This document shows, one piece after another, positions 1 to 9,166 of a stretch of DNA of 64,000 nt. The notes beneath the pieces were generated by a model. That model saw nothing but the letters and a program-made list of their open reading frames with translations, was not told the origin of the DNA and did not search any database. This DNA is from Mycolicibacterium chlorophenolicum (GTDB lineage: Bacteria; Actinomycetota; Actinomycetes; Mycobacteriales; Mycobacteriaceae): assembly GCF_001044235.1 (NCBI RefSeq), contig NZ_JYNL01000009.1:183655-247654 (forward strand), in the 5' to 3' direction. The position numbers were made by a program, and so were the translations under genes. Each line of letters begins with the position of its first letter. The stretch's first letter is position 1.

Positions 1-1253
1 GCGCCGAAGGCGGCGAGTAGGAGGGCTGTGGCGACCAAGGTGATGCCTTGAAGGCGGGCGTCGTCGTAGCTCTTGCCGCGGTAGAGGAGCGCCAGTGCGG
101 TGGTGAGCACGGCCGCGAAGATGATCCATTGGTGGTTGTCCATGGCTCGTCCTGCGAAGAAGCCGGTCGCACAGAGTGTTACGAGGGCGCCGGTGAGGAT
201 GCCGACGATGCAGTCGTAGGCGGTGAGTGTCTGCTGTTCCTGGTTGAGGATGGATTCGTTGGCGCGGCCATCGCGGGGCAGGTCGCCGGCGTCGAGATCG
301 CCGGCTCGGTCGTTGCCTTTGACGTAGCTCTCACCGGTGGCGGGGACGTAGGGCAAGGAGATGCGTGCCAGTGCCAGGGAGATTCGGCCGCTGACCAAGA
401 TGGTGAGGAAGCACAGGGCGATCAGCTGTACGCCGAGGACGGCGGTGGGGCTACGGTAGGCCATGTTCAGAGCGGCGATGATGGTGACGGCGGCTGCGGC
501 AGAGGCGATTCCGTAGTGCAGGCGGGCGTTGGCTCGGGTGATGACGGCCAGGGACACCGACAGGGTGAACAGGACGGCGCCGGCGGCGACGAGTTGGTAG
601 ATGCCTAGTGGTCGTGGGGTGATCAGAAGAGCGGCGGTGCCGGCGAGGACGTAGGTGATGGTGAGGAACGGCGCCACGATGGGCGTGTAACTGTCTTTGT
701 CTGTTCTTACGACCACGATCGAAATGGCTGCTGCCAGTACGGCTCCGATGACCATGAGCGTGCAGACGACCAGTCGGGCGGTGAAGTTGGGTGTGGCGGT
801 GGAGGTCCAGAAGATGGCCAGTGCGCATACGAACGCGACGACGGCGGGTGTGACGACGAGGGTGACGCGTTGGGAGACGCGGCCGTCCCAGGAGGGGAAG
901 TGTTCGCGTAGCCAATAGGTGATCGCTTCGGCGACGTCGTCGATGAGGGGCGGGTACTTCTCGCCTGGGTCGAGTTTGACGAGCAGTAGGCGGGATCCGT
1001 CGCGGACCTTCTCGGCGTCGAGTGTCTTCTCGGGATCCAGCGGTTGGGTGTGGAAGGGGCGGCGAAGTGTCCAGTGGGCGTCTGGGTCGGCCAGCCAGCT
1101 CGCGTCTTTACCGACGCGTTCAAGTTCGTTGCGCAGGAACGGAATTAGTTCTGCCAGGCTGTCCCCGATGAGCATGTAGTTCGACATGGGCACGTCGATG
1201 ACGTGCCCGGGGACGGTGATCTGGACCCGCGCTTCGGCTTGTGTGGTTGCCAT
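1..1253 (-). CDS. eccD: EccD, type VII secretion integral membrane protein (partial, C-terminus off the window)
   Basis: EccD forms the central membrane channel part of ESX/type VII secretion systems. I translated this reading frame from the ATG at 1253; about 417 codons are visible and the frame runs open off the left edge. Residues about 1-95 look like the ubiquitin-like cytosolic domain of EccD (VQITVPGHVIDVPMSN near the start, SRLLLVKLDPG near residue 90). From about residue 128 there are successive hydrophobic segments, as expected for the family's multi-spanning membrane domain. Family members are usually about 470-510 residues, so roughly the last 60-90 are missing. It is the last visible gene of a leftward run with an EspI-like ATPase and VirB-like genes. 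The identification rests on domain order and motifs. Confidence 0.88.
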   Translation of the reverse strand, partial: MATTQAEARVQITVPGHVIDVPMSNYMLIGDSLAELIPFLRNELERVGKDASWLADPDAHWTLRRPFHTQPLDPEKTLDAEKVRDGSRLLLVKLDPGEKYPPLIDDVAEAITYWLREHFPSWDGRVSQRVTLVVTPAVVAFVCALAIFWTSTATPNFTARLVVCTLMVIGAVLAAAISIVVVRTDKDSYTPIVAPFLTITYVLAGTAALLITPRPLGIYQLVAAGAVLFTLSVSLAVITRANARLHYGIASAAAAVTIIAALNMAYRSPTAVLGVQLIALCFLTILVSGRISLALARISLPYVPATGESYVKGNDRAGDLDAGDLPRDGRANESILNQEQQTLTAYDCIVGILTGALVTLCATGFFAGRAMDNHQWIIFAAVLTTALALLYRGKSYDDARLQGITLVATALLLAAFG

Positions 1254-1322
1254 GGAGTGGTGCTCGCTTCCCCCGGGAAAGTGATTGGTGTGGTTTGGTC
1301 GGCGCGGCGTGGTGACGAGGGC

Positions 1323-1634
1323 CTAGCTGTCGCCGTTGTCGTGTGGTGTGGCGTCGTTGGCGCTGTGGCGCTTGGTGCGGCCGGTGGCCGTTCGCCGCTT
1401 GGGGGCTTCGTGGCCCTGTGCGGCGAGGCCTTGCGGGGTGGCCCAGCCGGTGGCGAGCACTTCGTTGATCTTGTTGGCGTAGACCTCGCCGGCGTGGGCC
1501 TCTGCTTCCTGCGCCTCGGACACCCGGCGTTGGGCGTCCGCGAAGTTGTTGCGCAGCTGGTCGAGTTCGTTGAGGCCGGCGTTGACGATGTCGGCGATGC
1601 GCTCGCGGTCGGTGATCACGTTGGTTTCGGTCAT
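1323..1634 (-). CDS. Small hypothetical protein between eccD and the EspI-like gene
   Basis: 103 residues, acidic and helical in the first 65 (NELDQLRNNFADAQRRVSEA), which suggests a short coiled coil, then a basic, polar tail. No signal peptide, membrane segment or catalytic motif is visible. It lies between the EspI-like gene and eccD on the same strand with gaps of about 70 bp on each side, so it is probably part of the same ESX transcript. An Esx-like or chaperone-like helical protein is possible, but I see no specific family motif. Confidence 0.65.
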   Translation of the reverse strand: MTETNVITDRERIADIVNAGLNELDQLRNNFADAQRRVSEAQEAEAHAGEVYANKINEVLATGWATPQGLAAQGHEAPKRRTATGRTKRHSANDATPHDNGDS

Positions 1635-1700
1635 GGTGGAACTCCCCTCGTACGCGGTGTGCGGTGTGGTGACGTCGGGCTATCGGCGGGTTGGTGGTTT

Positions 1701-3392
1701 TCAGGTGGGCGGCAGGCTGTCGACGAGCATGGCGGCGACCTTGACGAACTGGCGGCGGGTCGTCTTGTTGAGCAGATCGAGGTTGATCGGTCCGGCCTCG
1801 GCGAGGTGCTCGTCCCATGGGATTTCCAGCACCTCGTGTTGCTCGCTGTTGCGGAAGTGCGACACGGTGGCGTCGAGGTCCAGGTGCGGCTTGGCCGGGC
1901 TCTGGTGGTTGATCAACACCACTGTGCGCGTGAGCAATTCGTTGAGTTTGCGGGCTCGCAGCCAGTCCATGATGTCCTGGCTGGCTTCGGCGCTGTCTAG
2001 CGATGTTGCGGTGACAACGACGAGGGCGTCGAGGCTGCGCATGACGGTCTCATAGGCGGGTGAGGCTGCCGAGTGGTCCATGTCGACGATGGTGAACAAG
2101 TGCCCGGCTTGCAGAACCTCTAGTGCCCGCAGGTATTCCTCGGGGGTCAAGGCGGTCGCCAACGGTTCGCGGCTGGAGCCCAACACCGACAGGCGGTGGT
2201 GATTGGACTGCATGTGGGCCTTGACGTCATTGGCTGAGTACAGCTGCTCGTCGGCGACGAAACGCTTGATGTCGCTGATCTGGTCGCCGCGCACGCGACG
2301 GGCCAGGGATCCGCTGTGATCGGTGTCCAGGGCGACGACCTCGCCCTTCTGTCGGTGGGCGGCGATAGTGGAGGCGATGCTCATCGCGCAGACCGTCTTG
2401 CCGACACCGCCCTTGAGTGCGGCGAAGCCGATTGCTTTCGGGTAGCGCAGGACCTTGTTGATTTTGGAGATGTCGAGGTCGTACTCGACTTCGGCCGCGC
2501 TCTTGCCGACCGGGATGTGCATGCGGTGCAGCTTGGCGCGCCATCCCTGCTGCGGGCCTTCCTTGCGCTGGCTTTGCAGGGTGAAGGATCGGTCGGCGCC
2601 GCGGTCACCGGCCGGGGTGAACGGCGCGGGCTGGCGGGGGGTGGCGGTGAACCCTCCGCGGGGCGGCTGGCCGTAGCCAGCGTCGGGGCCGGGTCCGGGA
2701 GGTTGCGACGGGTAGCCGCCGTAGCTCTCTTGCGGGGGCGCGGCCGGTGTCTGCGGCGGACGGGGCCAGTCGCTACCCGGTGCGGGGTAGACGTCGCGGC
2801 GCTGCACGACCTCGGTGCGTTCGACGTCGGGGTGGGATTGGGCGCCGAAGCCTGCCGGTCGCTGCGGCCAGCTCGGCGGCGGCGGTGGGGTGAATTGCTG
2901 CGTGGGCCGCTGTGGTGAGACCGGTGAGATTGCCGGGCTGGGAGGCTGCGGTGGTCCGTAGTGCGTCGGCCGCGGCGGCAATCCCGGCGCCGGTGGCGGG
3001 GCGGTCTGCGGAGGGTTGCCCGCGGCGGGCGTGTCGGGAGTTGCGTGGCGCGGCGCGTCGGGGGTCGGGTGGTAGAGCGGAGGCACCGCGGTGCGGTTGG
3101 CCGGCGCGGGGTCGACGTTCGGCTGGAGCGCGGCGGCCGGGGTCTGGGTGTCGGGGTGTTCCGGTGCAGCGGGGTTGTGCGCTGGCGGTGGCGGTTCGTT
3201 GTCGGGGGCCGCCTGCGATTCCAGTGCCTGCCCCAGCGAGGGCGCTGCCTGTCCGGTGTCGGGCTGGTCGGGGGCGGCGGGCGGTGCAGGCGGTTGACTG
3301 CCCGGTTCGGCGGACCGGTTCTCGTTGGCGAAGCGATCCTGGGCGGCGCGCAGCGCGGCGCTGTCGAGTTCGCTGCTGTTGTATTTGGTCAT
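1701..3392 (-). CDS. EspI-like ParA/MinD-type ATPase with proline-rich N-terminus
   Basis: 563 residues from the ATG at 3392, chosen because a GGGGACAGGG ribosome-binding sequence precedes it; a longer frame from 3491 would overlap the upstream gene. Residues about 1-270 are Pro/Ala/Gln/Gly-rich and low complexity. From about residue 300 comes a ParA/MinD-type domain with a deviant Walker A motif (LKGGVGKTVC, about residue 325) and an aspartate-containing loop (ALDTDHSGS). This architecture matches EspI, the ESX-associated ATPase of ESX-1 and plasmid ESX loci, which in M. tuberculosis is about 666 residues and is linked to regulation of secretion by energy state. Chromosome-partition ParA is less likely because the dedicated parA sits at 44.3-45.1 kb. 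Confidence 0.8.
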   Translation of the reverse strand: MTKYNSSELDSAALRAAQDRFANENRSAEPGSQPPAPPAAPDQPDTGQAAPSLGQALESQAAPDNEPPPPAHNPAAPEHPDTQTPAAALQPNVDPAPANRTAVPPLYHPTPDAPRHATPDTPAAGNPPQTAPPPAPGLPPRPTHYGPPQPPSPAISPVSPQRPTQQFTPPPPPSWPQRPAGFGAQSHPDVERTEVVQRRDVYPAPGSDWPRPPQTPAAPPQESYGGYPSQPPGPGPDAGYGQPPRGGFTATPRQPAPFTPAGDRGADRSFTLQSQRKEGPQQGWRAKLHRMHIPVGKSAAEVEYDLDISKINKVLRYPKAIGFAALKGGVGKTVCAMSIASTIAAHRQKGEVVALDTDHSGSLARRVRGDQISDIKRFVADEQLYSANDVKAHMQSNHHRLSVLGSSREPLATALTPEEYLRALEVLQAGHLFTIVDMDHSAASPAYETVMRSLDALVVVTATSLDSAEASQDIMDWLRARKLNELLTRTVVLINHQSPAKPHLDLDATVSHFRNSEQHEVLEIPWDEHLAEAGPINLDLLNKTTRRQFVKVAAMLVDSLPPT

Positions 3393-3435
3393 TGTCCCTG
3401 TCCCCCGGCTGGCGCGGCGTCGATTCTTACGGCGA

Positions 3436-3450
3436 AGTTTACAGTTGCTT
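3436..3450 (-). promoter_or_regulatory. GTAAACT motif upstream of the EspI-like gene
   Basis: On the minus strand the gap before the EspI-like gene reads CAACTGTAAACTTCGCC followed by GTAAGAAT, about 45-60 bases upstream of the start. A GTAAACT core recurs at a similar distance before the gene starting at 36349 (minus) and a TTTAAACTT variant lies before the Esx pair at 41464. I infer a shared promoter or regulator site; no experiment supports it. Confidence 0.3.
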
Positions 3451-3462
3451 GGTGGGTGGCTG

Positions 3463-5667
3463 TCATATCCAGTCCCCGAAACCACGATCATTTTTCCGCT
3501 CGATGCGGATCAGCCCTGATGTGTCCTCTGCAAACACTAGGCGGTCTATGTCCTCCTCGTCCGCGGGAATTTGCGGGATGGCCTCGACACCCCGGGCGAG
3601 CAGCACGTTGCGGGCGTGGTTGAACTTCTGGGTCCACTGGGCCGCTGACACCACCGACCGCAGCTGTGGCAAGTCGGTTCTGCGGGGCGGTTCAGCGGGT
3701 GAGGTCGGCGTGGGACGGTAACTCCGGAATAGTGCGGTGGTGCGCGCGATGGCGTCGTCAGGTGCTAATTGCGGCGTCGTCTGGCCGTGAAGTTGTGCGG
3801 CTTCGGCGCGTGCGGAGTCCAGACGGCGGGCTCGCTGAGTGTCTGCTGTCGTTGGTGGGACGGTTGCCACGTCCTGCTCGGTCGCGCCTGCCGTGACCGG
3901 TTGTGTGCCCTGTTCCGCGGTGGCGGCGGTCGCTGCGATCAGGTGGTCGCGTGGCGGCGCGAGCTGCGGTATTCCACTGCGGAACCACACCGGCGGCACG
4001 TCGGTCGCGGGCAGTGGAGTGCTGCCGATCGGGGCTGACATGGCGGGCAGGAGGGCCCCTGCGGGTCCGAGCACTGCCACGGGTGCAGCCGTCTCAGCAG
4101 TGCGGGCGCCCTGATCGTCGACCGTGGTGATGTTGCCGAGGCCGGAGACGACGACGGTGTCGGTGGGCTTGTCGGCGAGTTTGATGCGCTCTGTGGCGGC
4201 GATGAATTCCGGTGTGTCCGGCAGGATCGGCGTCGGCATGCTCGCGCTCCCTTCCTGGCTTGCACCCCATGCGGTGGCTGTGTCTTTGAGTTTGCTCCAC
4301 TGGTTTGTAGTGCGCTCACGTAGCTGCTGGTAGTTGCGTTTGGCCCAGGCTGTGGGTTGGTCGAGGGCGCCGCCGAGCGCGGTGGACGTGACCGTGGCCG
4401 GGGGGTTTGGCGGATACAGGTTGAGCCAGGTTTTGGATGCGGTGACCTTCGACTTGAAGAGACTGAACAGCGAGGTCTTCTTCTCCATGAGGAACAGGAT
4501 GAACTTGCCGGAGAGGTAGTAGCCGCCGGCGGCCAGGAGGACCTGAATGAGGGTGGGAAGGAACGACAGAACCGAGGTGATGAGCTGCAGGAAGAGCGTG
4601 GGTCCGGTGGCGGAGACGAACAGGACGGCGATCGCGAGGAGGAAGTGAACGGCGCCGCGGCTGGCAGTTTCGGCGAGCCCGTCGTAGGGGCGCCGGTTGG
4701 CCAGGGTGAACGCGGCGACCCAGGACGCACCGATGCCGTACCCGACGGCCAGGGAGAGGTGTTTGAAGAATTCGAGGGCGACGATGATGCTGAAGCTGAG
4801 GAAGCCCCAGGCGATGACCACGGCGGCTGCGGCGATGAGCACCGTCCACAGGTCGGGGTCGGCGGCCGTCGCTTGGTTGGGGGTCAGGCAGGCGGGGTTG
4901 GCGCCGCCGACGTTGATGCTGAGCGACCACAGGCGTGCGCACGCCGGGTCGAGGAATTCGCGGTAGTTCACCAGGAAGGTGACCGACCGGATCATGTCGT
5001 TGTGGGCGGTGGTGACGTAGTTCGTGGTCGCGTCGGCGTCGCCACCGGTGAAGGAAAGGAAGGAAGCGAAAGCCAGGACGGCGTTGATGATCTCTTGGAT
5101 GATCTTGAATGGGTTGGTCGCGAGAACGACGACGACGGCCATCATGACCAGCCCGGATCCGAGGCGTTGCCACTGTGCTTTGGCGATTTGCGTGTTCGAG
5201 GGCAGCCATTGATCGAACAGCGGCGGTGCAGTGGTCGCCGGGCGGCCAGGGGGGCCAGCTGGCTTGGGGCCGGAGCGTACGGCGAAGACGCCGAGCAGCA
5301 GGACGGCGAAGGTGCCGACCATGATCGCCGTGGGTGGGAGCACGGCGTAGACACGGGAGGTGATCCCGTTGTAGAAGTTGGTCAGCGGGTTGAGCCACAG
5401 GTTCGGGTCGAGGATGAGTTTCATCAGGGCGGCCGCGTACGAGGCCCCGAGAAGATAGATGCTGTAAAAGGTTTCGGCTGCGCCGCTGTAGACCGTCCGG
5501 TGCAGTATGTCGAAGAACTTTGGTTCCAGTAGCAGGCGGTAGTGGGCGATCTGACCACCGTCGCTGTCGGACAGGTTGAGCCAGTCGAGGAATGGATTGG
5601 CCGGCTGGGTGGCGGGGATGTCTGGGCCGGGCAGCGGCGGCGGCGCGGCGGGCAGCATCGTGGTCAC
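3463..5667 (-). CDS. VirB6-like polytopic membrane protein of the type IV secretion system
   Basis: 734 residues. The first 420 contain about seven to eight hydrophobic segments (for example MVGTFAVLLLGVFAV, LVMMAVVVVLATNPF, VVIAWGFLSFSIIVAL). The last 300 are hydrophilic and Ala/Pro/Thr-rich and probably cytosolic or disordered. Its start overlaps the stop of the virB4-like gene (ATGA), so the two are translationally coupled. Large polytopic proteins with long soluble tails next to VirB4 in Gram-positive conjugation loci are the VirB6/TrbL-type inner channel parts. The family call is by topology and context rather than a signature motif. Confidence 0.68.
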   Translation of the reverse strand: MTTMLPAAPPPLPGPDIPATQPANPFLDWLNLSDSDGGQIAHYRLLLEPKFFDILHRTVYSGAAETFYSIYLLGASYAAALMKLILDPNLWLNPLTNFYNGITSRVYAVLPPTAIMVGTFAVLLLGVFAVRSGPKPAGPPGRPATTAPPLFDQWLPSNTQIAKAQWQRLGSGLVMMAVVVVLATNPFKIIQEIINAVLAFASFLSFTGGDADATTNYVTTAHNDMIRSVTFLVNYREFLDPACARLWSLSINVGGANPACLTPNQATAADPDLWTVLIAAAAVVIAWGFLSFSIIVALEFFKHLSLAVGYGIGASWVAAFTLANRRPYDGLAETASRGAVHFLLAIAVLFVSATGPTLFLQLITSVLSFLPTLIQVLLAAGGYYLSGKFILFLMEKKTSLFSLFKSKVTASKTWLNLYPPNPPATVTSTALGGALDQPTAWAKRNYQQLRERTTNQWSKLKDTATAWGASQEGSASMPTPILPDTPEFIAATERIKLADKPTDTVVVSGLGNITTVDDQGARTAETAAPVAVLGPAGALLPAMSAPIGSTPLPATDVPPVWFRSGIPQLAPPRDHLIAATAATAEQGTQPVTAGATEQDVATVPPTTADTQRARRLDSARAEAAQLHGQTTPQLAPDDAIARTTALFRSYRPTPTSPAEPPRRTDLPQLRSVVSAAQWTQKFNHARNVLLARGVEAIPQIPADEEDIDRLVFAEDTSGLIRIERKNDRGFGDWI

Positions 5668-8483
5668 GACGCGACCCCGTCTGCCGCGGACCCGGTCGAC
5701 ATCGGCGCGGCCGACGACGTCGCGATGAGGTCGCGGGCCCGGATGCGTTTGGACGAGGTGGTGTCGCTGTAGCGGCGTCGCTGCGGCAGGAGATGTCCGA
5801 TGGTGCGGACACGGGCGATGTTGCCGCTGTCGTTGTACCAGCCTTCGCCGGCGCGGTTGGCGAGGGGTTGCTTGGTCTCGGGGTCAGTGGGCGAGGTGTC
5901 CTCAACGCAGCGGGTGACCAGGCGCTGCGTGGGTGGGACGTCGGCCCAGCGCAGGCTCGCGGCGGCGTTGTCCCTGGTTTTTTGGCGCATGACGAGTTTG
6001 CGTTCGATGAGTGCGGTGTGTTCGTCGGCGTCGGCTGCGAGCTGGAAGGCGATGAGGACGAAGTTGCCGGCTTTACGGCCCATCCGGTCGGGTTGTTCGA
6101 CGAGGCGTTGCATCACTTTGGAGCCCTTGAGCAGTTTGAGTTCGTCGGCGACGAACGCGCAGGCGCCTGGGATCGCGGCGAACCGTTCCGCGGTGAGGTG
6201 AGCGATCGCGGTGTAGGCCATCGCGGCGAATTTCTGCGAATCCTCTGCCTCAGAAGCAGACTCGCCCGGCTTGGGGCGATGCACCGACAGTTTGTGGGTC
6301 CGGAAGACCACGGTTTGCGCTCGCGGTGTGAAGCCGGGGTAGGTGATGCGTTCGCCGTTGATGACCGGGTCGATGAACGCGTGGGTGTAGGGAAGCCGCG
6401 CCCACGAGGACAGCGCGAGGTTGAGGTTGCGTGAGACTTGTCCCACGATGGTCGGCAGGTGCTCGATCAGGTCGCGGGTGGAGGCGATGCGCATCGCTTG
6501 CCGGTAGTCGGGGGCCAGCAGGTTGGCCAGCAGGGCCACCTCTTCGCTGCGGCGGTCGAAGCCGAGCAGCGGCAGCCACAGGTCGAGGAAGATTCGGGCA
6601 GCCTCCGCAGGCGGGAAACACTTGAGAATGTCGAGCGACAGGCCGCCGCCGAGCTCGGCGGTCGGGTCGGTGACGTCGATGATCTCGGGTCGGGTCAGCG
6701 ATTGCGCGAACACGACGTATTCGCCGGCGGGGTCCTGGTCGATGATGTGGCACGGTCGACGCAAGTCGTGCATCCATCCGATCAGGCTTTTGACGAATTC
6801 GGACTTGCCAGCACCTTGAGCGCCGTTGGCGGCGGTGGAGGCGTTGCCCTTGTCGGTGGCGTTGAGGATGTCCCAGTGGACGATCTGCCCGAGGGCGTTC
6901 TCTTCGTTGATCATCACGGGGATACCGACTGGGTCACCGACGACGGTGCGGCGGATGGGCATGAATCCACTGAACAATCCGACCGTGGTTGCTTGTTTGA
7001 GGTCTTCGACCACTGCCGGGCAGGGTGCGCCGGGGATCATGGCCTGCCACAAGTCGAACTGGCCGCCGACGGGGGTCAACGGGGTGAAGCCGTGGTCGGT
7101 GAAGTGTTGTGTGATCGCCCCGACCCGCTCGTCGAGCGTTTCGAGGTGTTGGTGGGCGAAGGAGAAGATCGCTGCGACGCGCATGCCGCGGGGACCGGAT
7201 TCGTCTTTGACGTGGCGGCGGAAATCGCGCTGCTCGCCGCGTTGATCGGCGTAGTCCTCGGCGTCGAATTCGTCTTGGGTGTTGGCGGCGTCTTCGGCGT
7301 CGAGTTCTCTGCGTGCGCGTCGCATCCCGGTCTTACTGATCAGTGCTTGAGAGAAGTCGAAGCGCAACGCGAAGTCGGCGTCGATGTCGATTTCCTGGTC
7401 GACGAGATAGGTGAAGGTGTTGATGTCGAAGCTGTCGACCGACGGGTACCGCGAGATGGCGATCTGGGTTTGATAGCTGGTGTAGCCGTCGGGGAACTCC
7501 GGGGACCGCGTCTCGACGTTGTGCACGGCCAGAGCCTGAGACCATCGCGTGGATTTGAAGTTCTGGCGCAAGGTGTTGCGGGCGTTCTGGGAGGAGTTTT
7601 TGACGATGACGCTGCCCACCACGACTGCGGCGATCGCCAGTGCCGTGAGCGCGATGCCGATCCAGCGATAGGTGGTCAACGTGGCCGCCGCGGCCGCCGC
7701 GGCCAGGCATGCCACGCTCAGTGCCGCGGTGGGCAGACCGCGGCCCCCGCGCTCGGTGACTGCTGGGTTGTCGTCTTTCACCTTCTCGATGAAGTCCTCG
7801 TAGAGCGCGTCGGTGTCGGCGGCCTTGTTGATGTGGACCTCGGGGAAGCTGCGCGGGTTGCGCACGGCAGCGCGGGTGACGGTGGCATCAGGGAAGTCCG
7901 GGACGGTGATGCCGCGCAGCCGGATCCGGTCGAACATCCACGCGGTGTGTTCCTCGGTGGCGCGGATCGGGCGGAACTCACGAGGCAGTGCACGGAAGTA
8001 CTGGTTCTCCAGCTCGGTGATCGTGCGTCGTGAGACGTTGCGGTGCGGGTCGATCACGGCTACCGATGACAGCAATGACTCGACGATCGACCGGCTGACG
8101 GGGAAACCGATCGCCAGAAGGTAGATGCGTTGGTACTCGGCGAGTTCCCCAGTCTTGGCGACCTTGGTGTAAAGCGCGTTGAACTGGTCGTCGAGCTCGG
8201 GATAGTTCTCCTTGGTGAAGTTCGGGATGCCGGCCGCGCACCGGGCCATGACCGTGGCGGCGGGGGTCTTGGCCTTGGCGCCCATCAGGAGGAAGTCCGT
8301 GGCGCGCAGCTTGGACAGTTGGGTGAACAGTCGGTCGTGTGCGGCTTGGCAGGCGTCGATCTTGTCGACGTCGTAGGGGTTGGTGTTGATACCCCGCAGG
8401 AGGTACACGGCCCAGACTGTGCCGTCGGCGGTGTAGAGGATGTTGCCGTCTTGCTTCTTGAGGGCCGGGAAGTAGTCACCCAT
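5664..8483 (-). CDS. virB4: VirB4-family conjugation ATPase
   Basis: 939 residues, within the normal size for VirB4/TraE/TcpF ATPases that energise type IV secretion. The C-terminal half has a Walker A motif (GAQGAGKSEF, about residue 550) and a Walker B-like motif (CAFVADELKLL, about residue 778). It also carries a downstream segment typical of the family's RecA-like core (DRMGRKAGNFVLIAFQLAAD). Residues about 250-295 hold two adjacent hydrophobic stretches, an internal membrane hairpin that soluble VirB4 proteins do not usually have. The gene is 6 bp after the VirB3-like gene and overlaps the VirB6-like gene. I am confident of the family and less so of membrane insertion. Confidence 0.88.
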   Translation of the reverse strand: MGDYFPALKKQDGNILYTADGTVWAVYLLRGINTNPYDVDKIDACQAAHDRLFTQLSKLRATDFLLMGAKAKTPAATVMARCAAGIPNFTKENYPELDDQFNALYTKVAKTGELAEYQRIYLLAIGFPVSRSIVESLLSSVAVIDPHRNVSRRTITELENQYFRALPREFRPIRATEEHTAWMFDRIRLRGITVPDFPDATVTRAAVRNPRSFPEVHINKAADTDALYEDFIEKVKDDNPAVTERGGRGLPTAALSVACLAAAAAAATLTTYRWIGIALTALAIAAVVVGSVIVKNSSQNARNTLRQNFKSTRWSQALAVHNVETRSPEFPDGYTSYQTQIAISRYPSVDSFDINTFTYLVDQEIDIDADFALRFDFSQALISKTGMRRARRELDAEDAANTQDEFDAEDYADQRGEQRDFRRHVKDESGPRGMRVAAIFSFAHQHLETLDERVGAITQHFTDHGFTPLTPVGGQFDLWQAMIPGAPCPAVVEDLKQATTVGLFSGFMPIRRTVVGDPVGIPVMINEENALGQIVHWDILNATDKGNASTAANGAQGAGKSEFVKSLIGWMHDLRRPCHIIDQDPAGEYVVFAQSLTRPEIIDVTDPTAELGGGLSLDILKCFPPAEAARIFLDLWLPLLGFDRRSEEVALLANLLAPDYRQAMRIASTRDLIEHLPTIVGQVSRNLNLALSSWARLPYTHAFIDPVINGERITYPGFTPRAQTVVFRTHKLSVHRPKPGESASEAEDSQKFAAMAYTAIAHLTAERFAAIPGACAFVADELKLLKGSKVMQRLVEQPDRMGRKAGNFVLIAFQLAADADEHTALIERKLVMRQKTRDNAAASLRWADVPPTQRLVTRCVEDTSPTDPETKQPLANRAGEGWYNDSGNIARVRTIGHLLPQRRRYSDTTSSKRIRARDLIATSSAAPMSTGSAADGVAS

Positions 8484-8489
8484 TGAGCG

Positions 8490-8798
8490 TCAGCGCCTTC
8501 CGGTGTTGGTGATGTAGGGGTTGCGGGCCGCACGCCACAGCAGGGCCAGTTGGGTGGTCTCCCCCAAGGCGCCGTCGGGATCCATCCGGTTGAGGTTCCA
8601 GTTGGCGGCAACCGTCGCTGCAGCCGCGACAGCGGTCGCCGCCAGGCCGATCCACGCGTTGGCGAGCAACGCGACGGCGACGCCGGCGGCCATGCTGACG
8701 ACCATCAGGCTCATCGTGGGTAGCCGGTAGCGCTGCCCGAGGATCGTCCACTCCACGGCGACTCGGTCGACGCCGTTGAAGATTCTCGAAACGCGCAT
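8490..8798 (-). CDS. Small VirB3/PrgI-like membrane protein
   Basis: 102 residues with two hydrophobic segments (LMVVSMAAGVAVALLANAW and LAATAVAAAATVAAN), flanked by charged ends. Small two-pass proteins encoded directly before VirB4 are the VirB3/PrgI components in many type IV loci, and this gene stops 6 bp before the virB4-like start. No motif confirms it beyond size, topology and position. Confidence 0.66.
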   Translation of the reverse strand: MRVSRIFNGVDRVAVEWTILGQRYRLPTMSLMVVSMAAGVAVALLANAWIGLAATAVAAAATVAANWNLNRMDPDGALGETTQLALLWRAARNPYITNTGRR

Positions 8799-8842
8799 TG
8801 CGAAGTGGCCTCGCTATCTGGGTGATGTCGTTGGTGTTCGGG

Positions 8843-9166
8843 CTAGCTCGCCGCGCCGCCGAAGACGTTCTGGGCGAGTTCGGCGATCACCCAGACCACG
8901 CCGCACAGGCCCTCGAAGTACGCGAAGTTCTTCGCCTCGTCGGTCAGCTTCTTGGTTTTGCCGGCGCTGTCCTTATCCATCTGCACTCTCAGCGCGTGGA
9001 TGACGAACGCTGCGCCGCCAATGACGCTGACGGCGAGGATTACCCGTCGCACGATGCTCATGATGGCTCCGTTGGAGGTGCCGTCACTGGAGATGTCGGC
9101 CAGGATGCGTACGGTCTGTCCGTGGGTGGCTAGTGCGGTCACCGCCGGTTCGATGAGGTCCAGCAT
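8843..9166 (-). CDS. Small membrane protein, possible VirB2-type pilin
   Basis: 107 residues from the ATG at 9166, preceded by AGAGGAG six bases upstream. An in-frame ATG at 9193 would add nine residues but lacks such a site. There is a hydrophobic segment near residues 37-57 (RRVILAVSVIGGAAFVIHAL), a charged Lys-rich loop and a second segment near the C-terminus (GLCGVVWVIAELAQNV). Two helices with a short charged loop, first in a virB3-virB4-virB6 order, fit a VirB2/TrbC pilin. It lacks an obvious long leader, so the pilin call is an inference from position. Confidence 0.55.
   Translation of the reverse strand: MLDLIEPAVTALATHGQTVRILADISSDGTSNGAIMSIVRRVILAVSVIGGAAFVIHALRVQMDKDSAGKTKKLTDEAKNFAYFEGLCGVVWVIAELAQNVFGGAAS

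Noticed and set aside
4316..5905. Leftward 529-codon frame overlapping the VirB6- and VirB4-like genes
   Set aside because: Arg/Pro/His-rich shadow translation; the overlapping frames have clear membrane segments and motifs.
6438..8033. Rightward 531-codon frame across the virB4-like gene
   Set aside because: Gly/Val/Asp-rich shadow of the VirB4 coding strand with no motif of its own.
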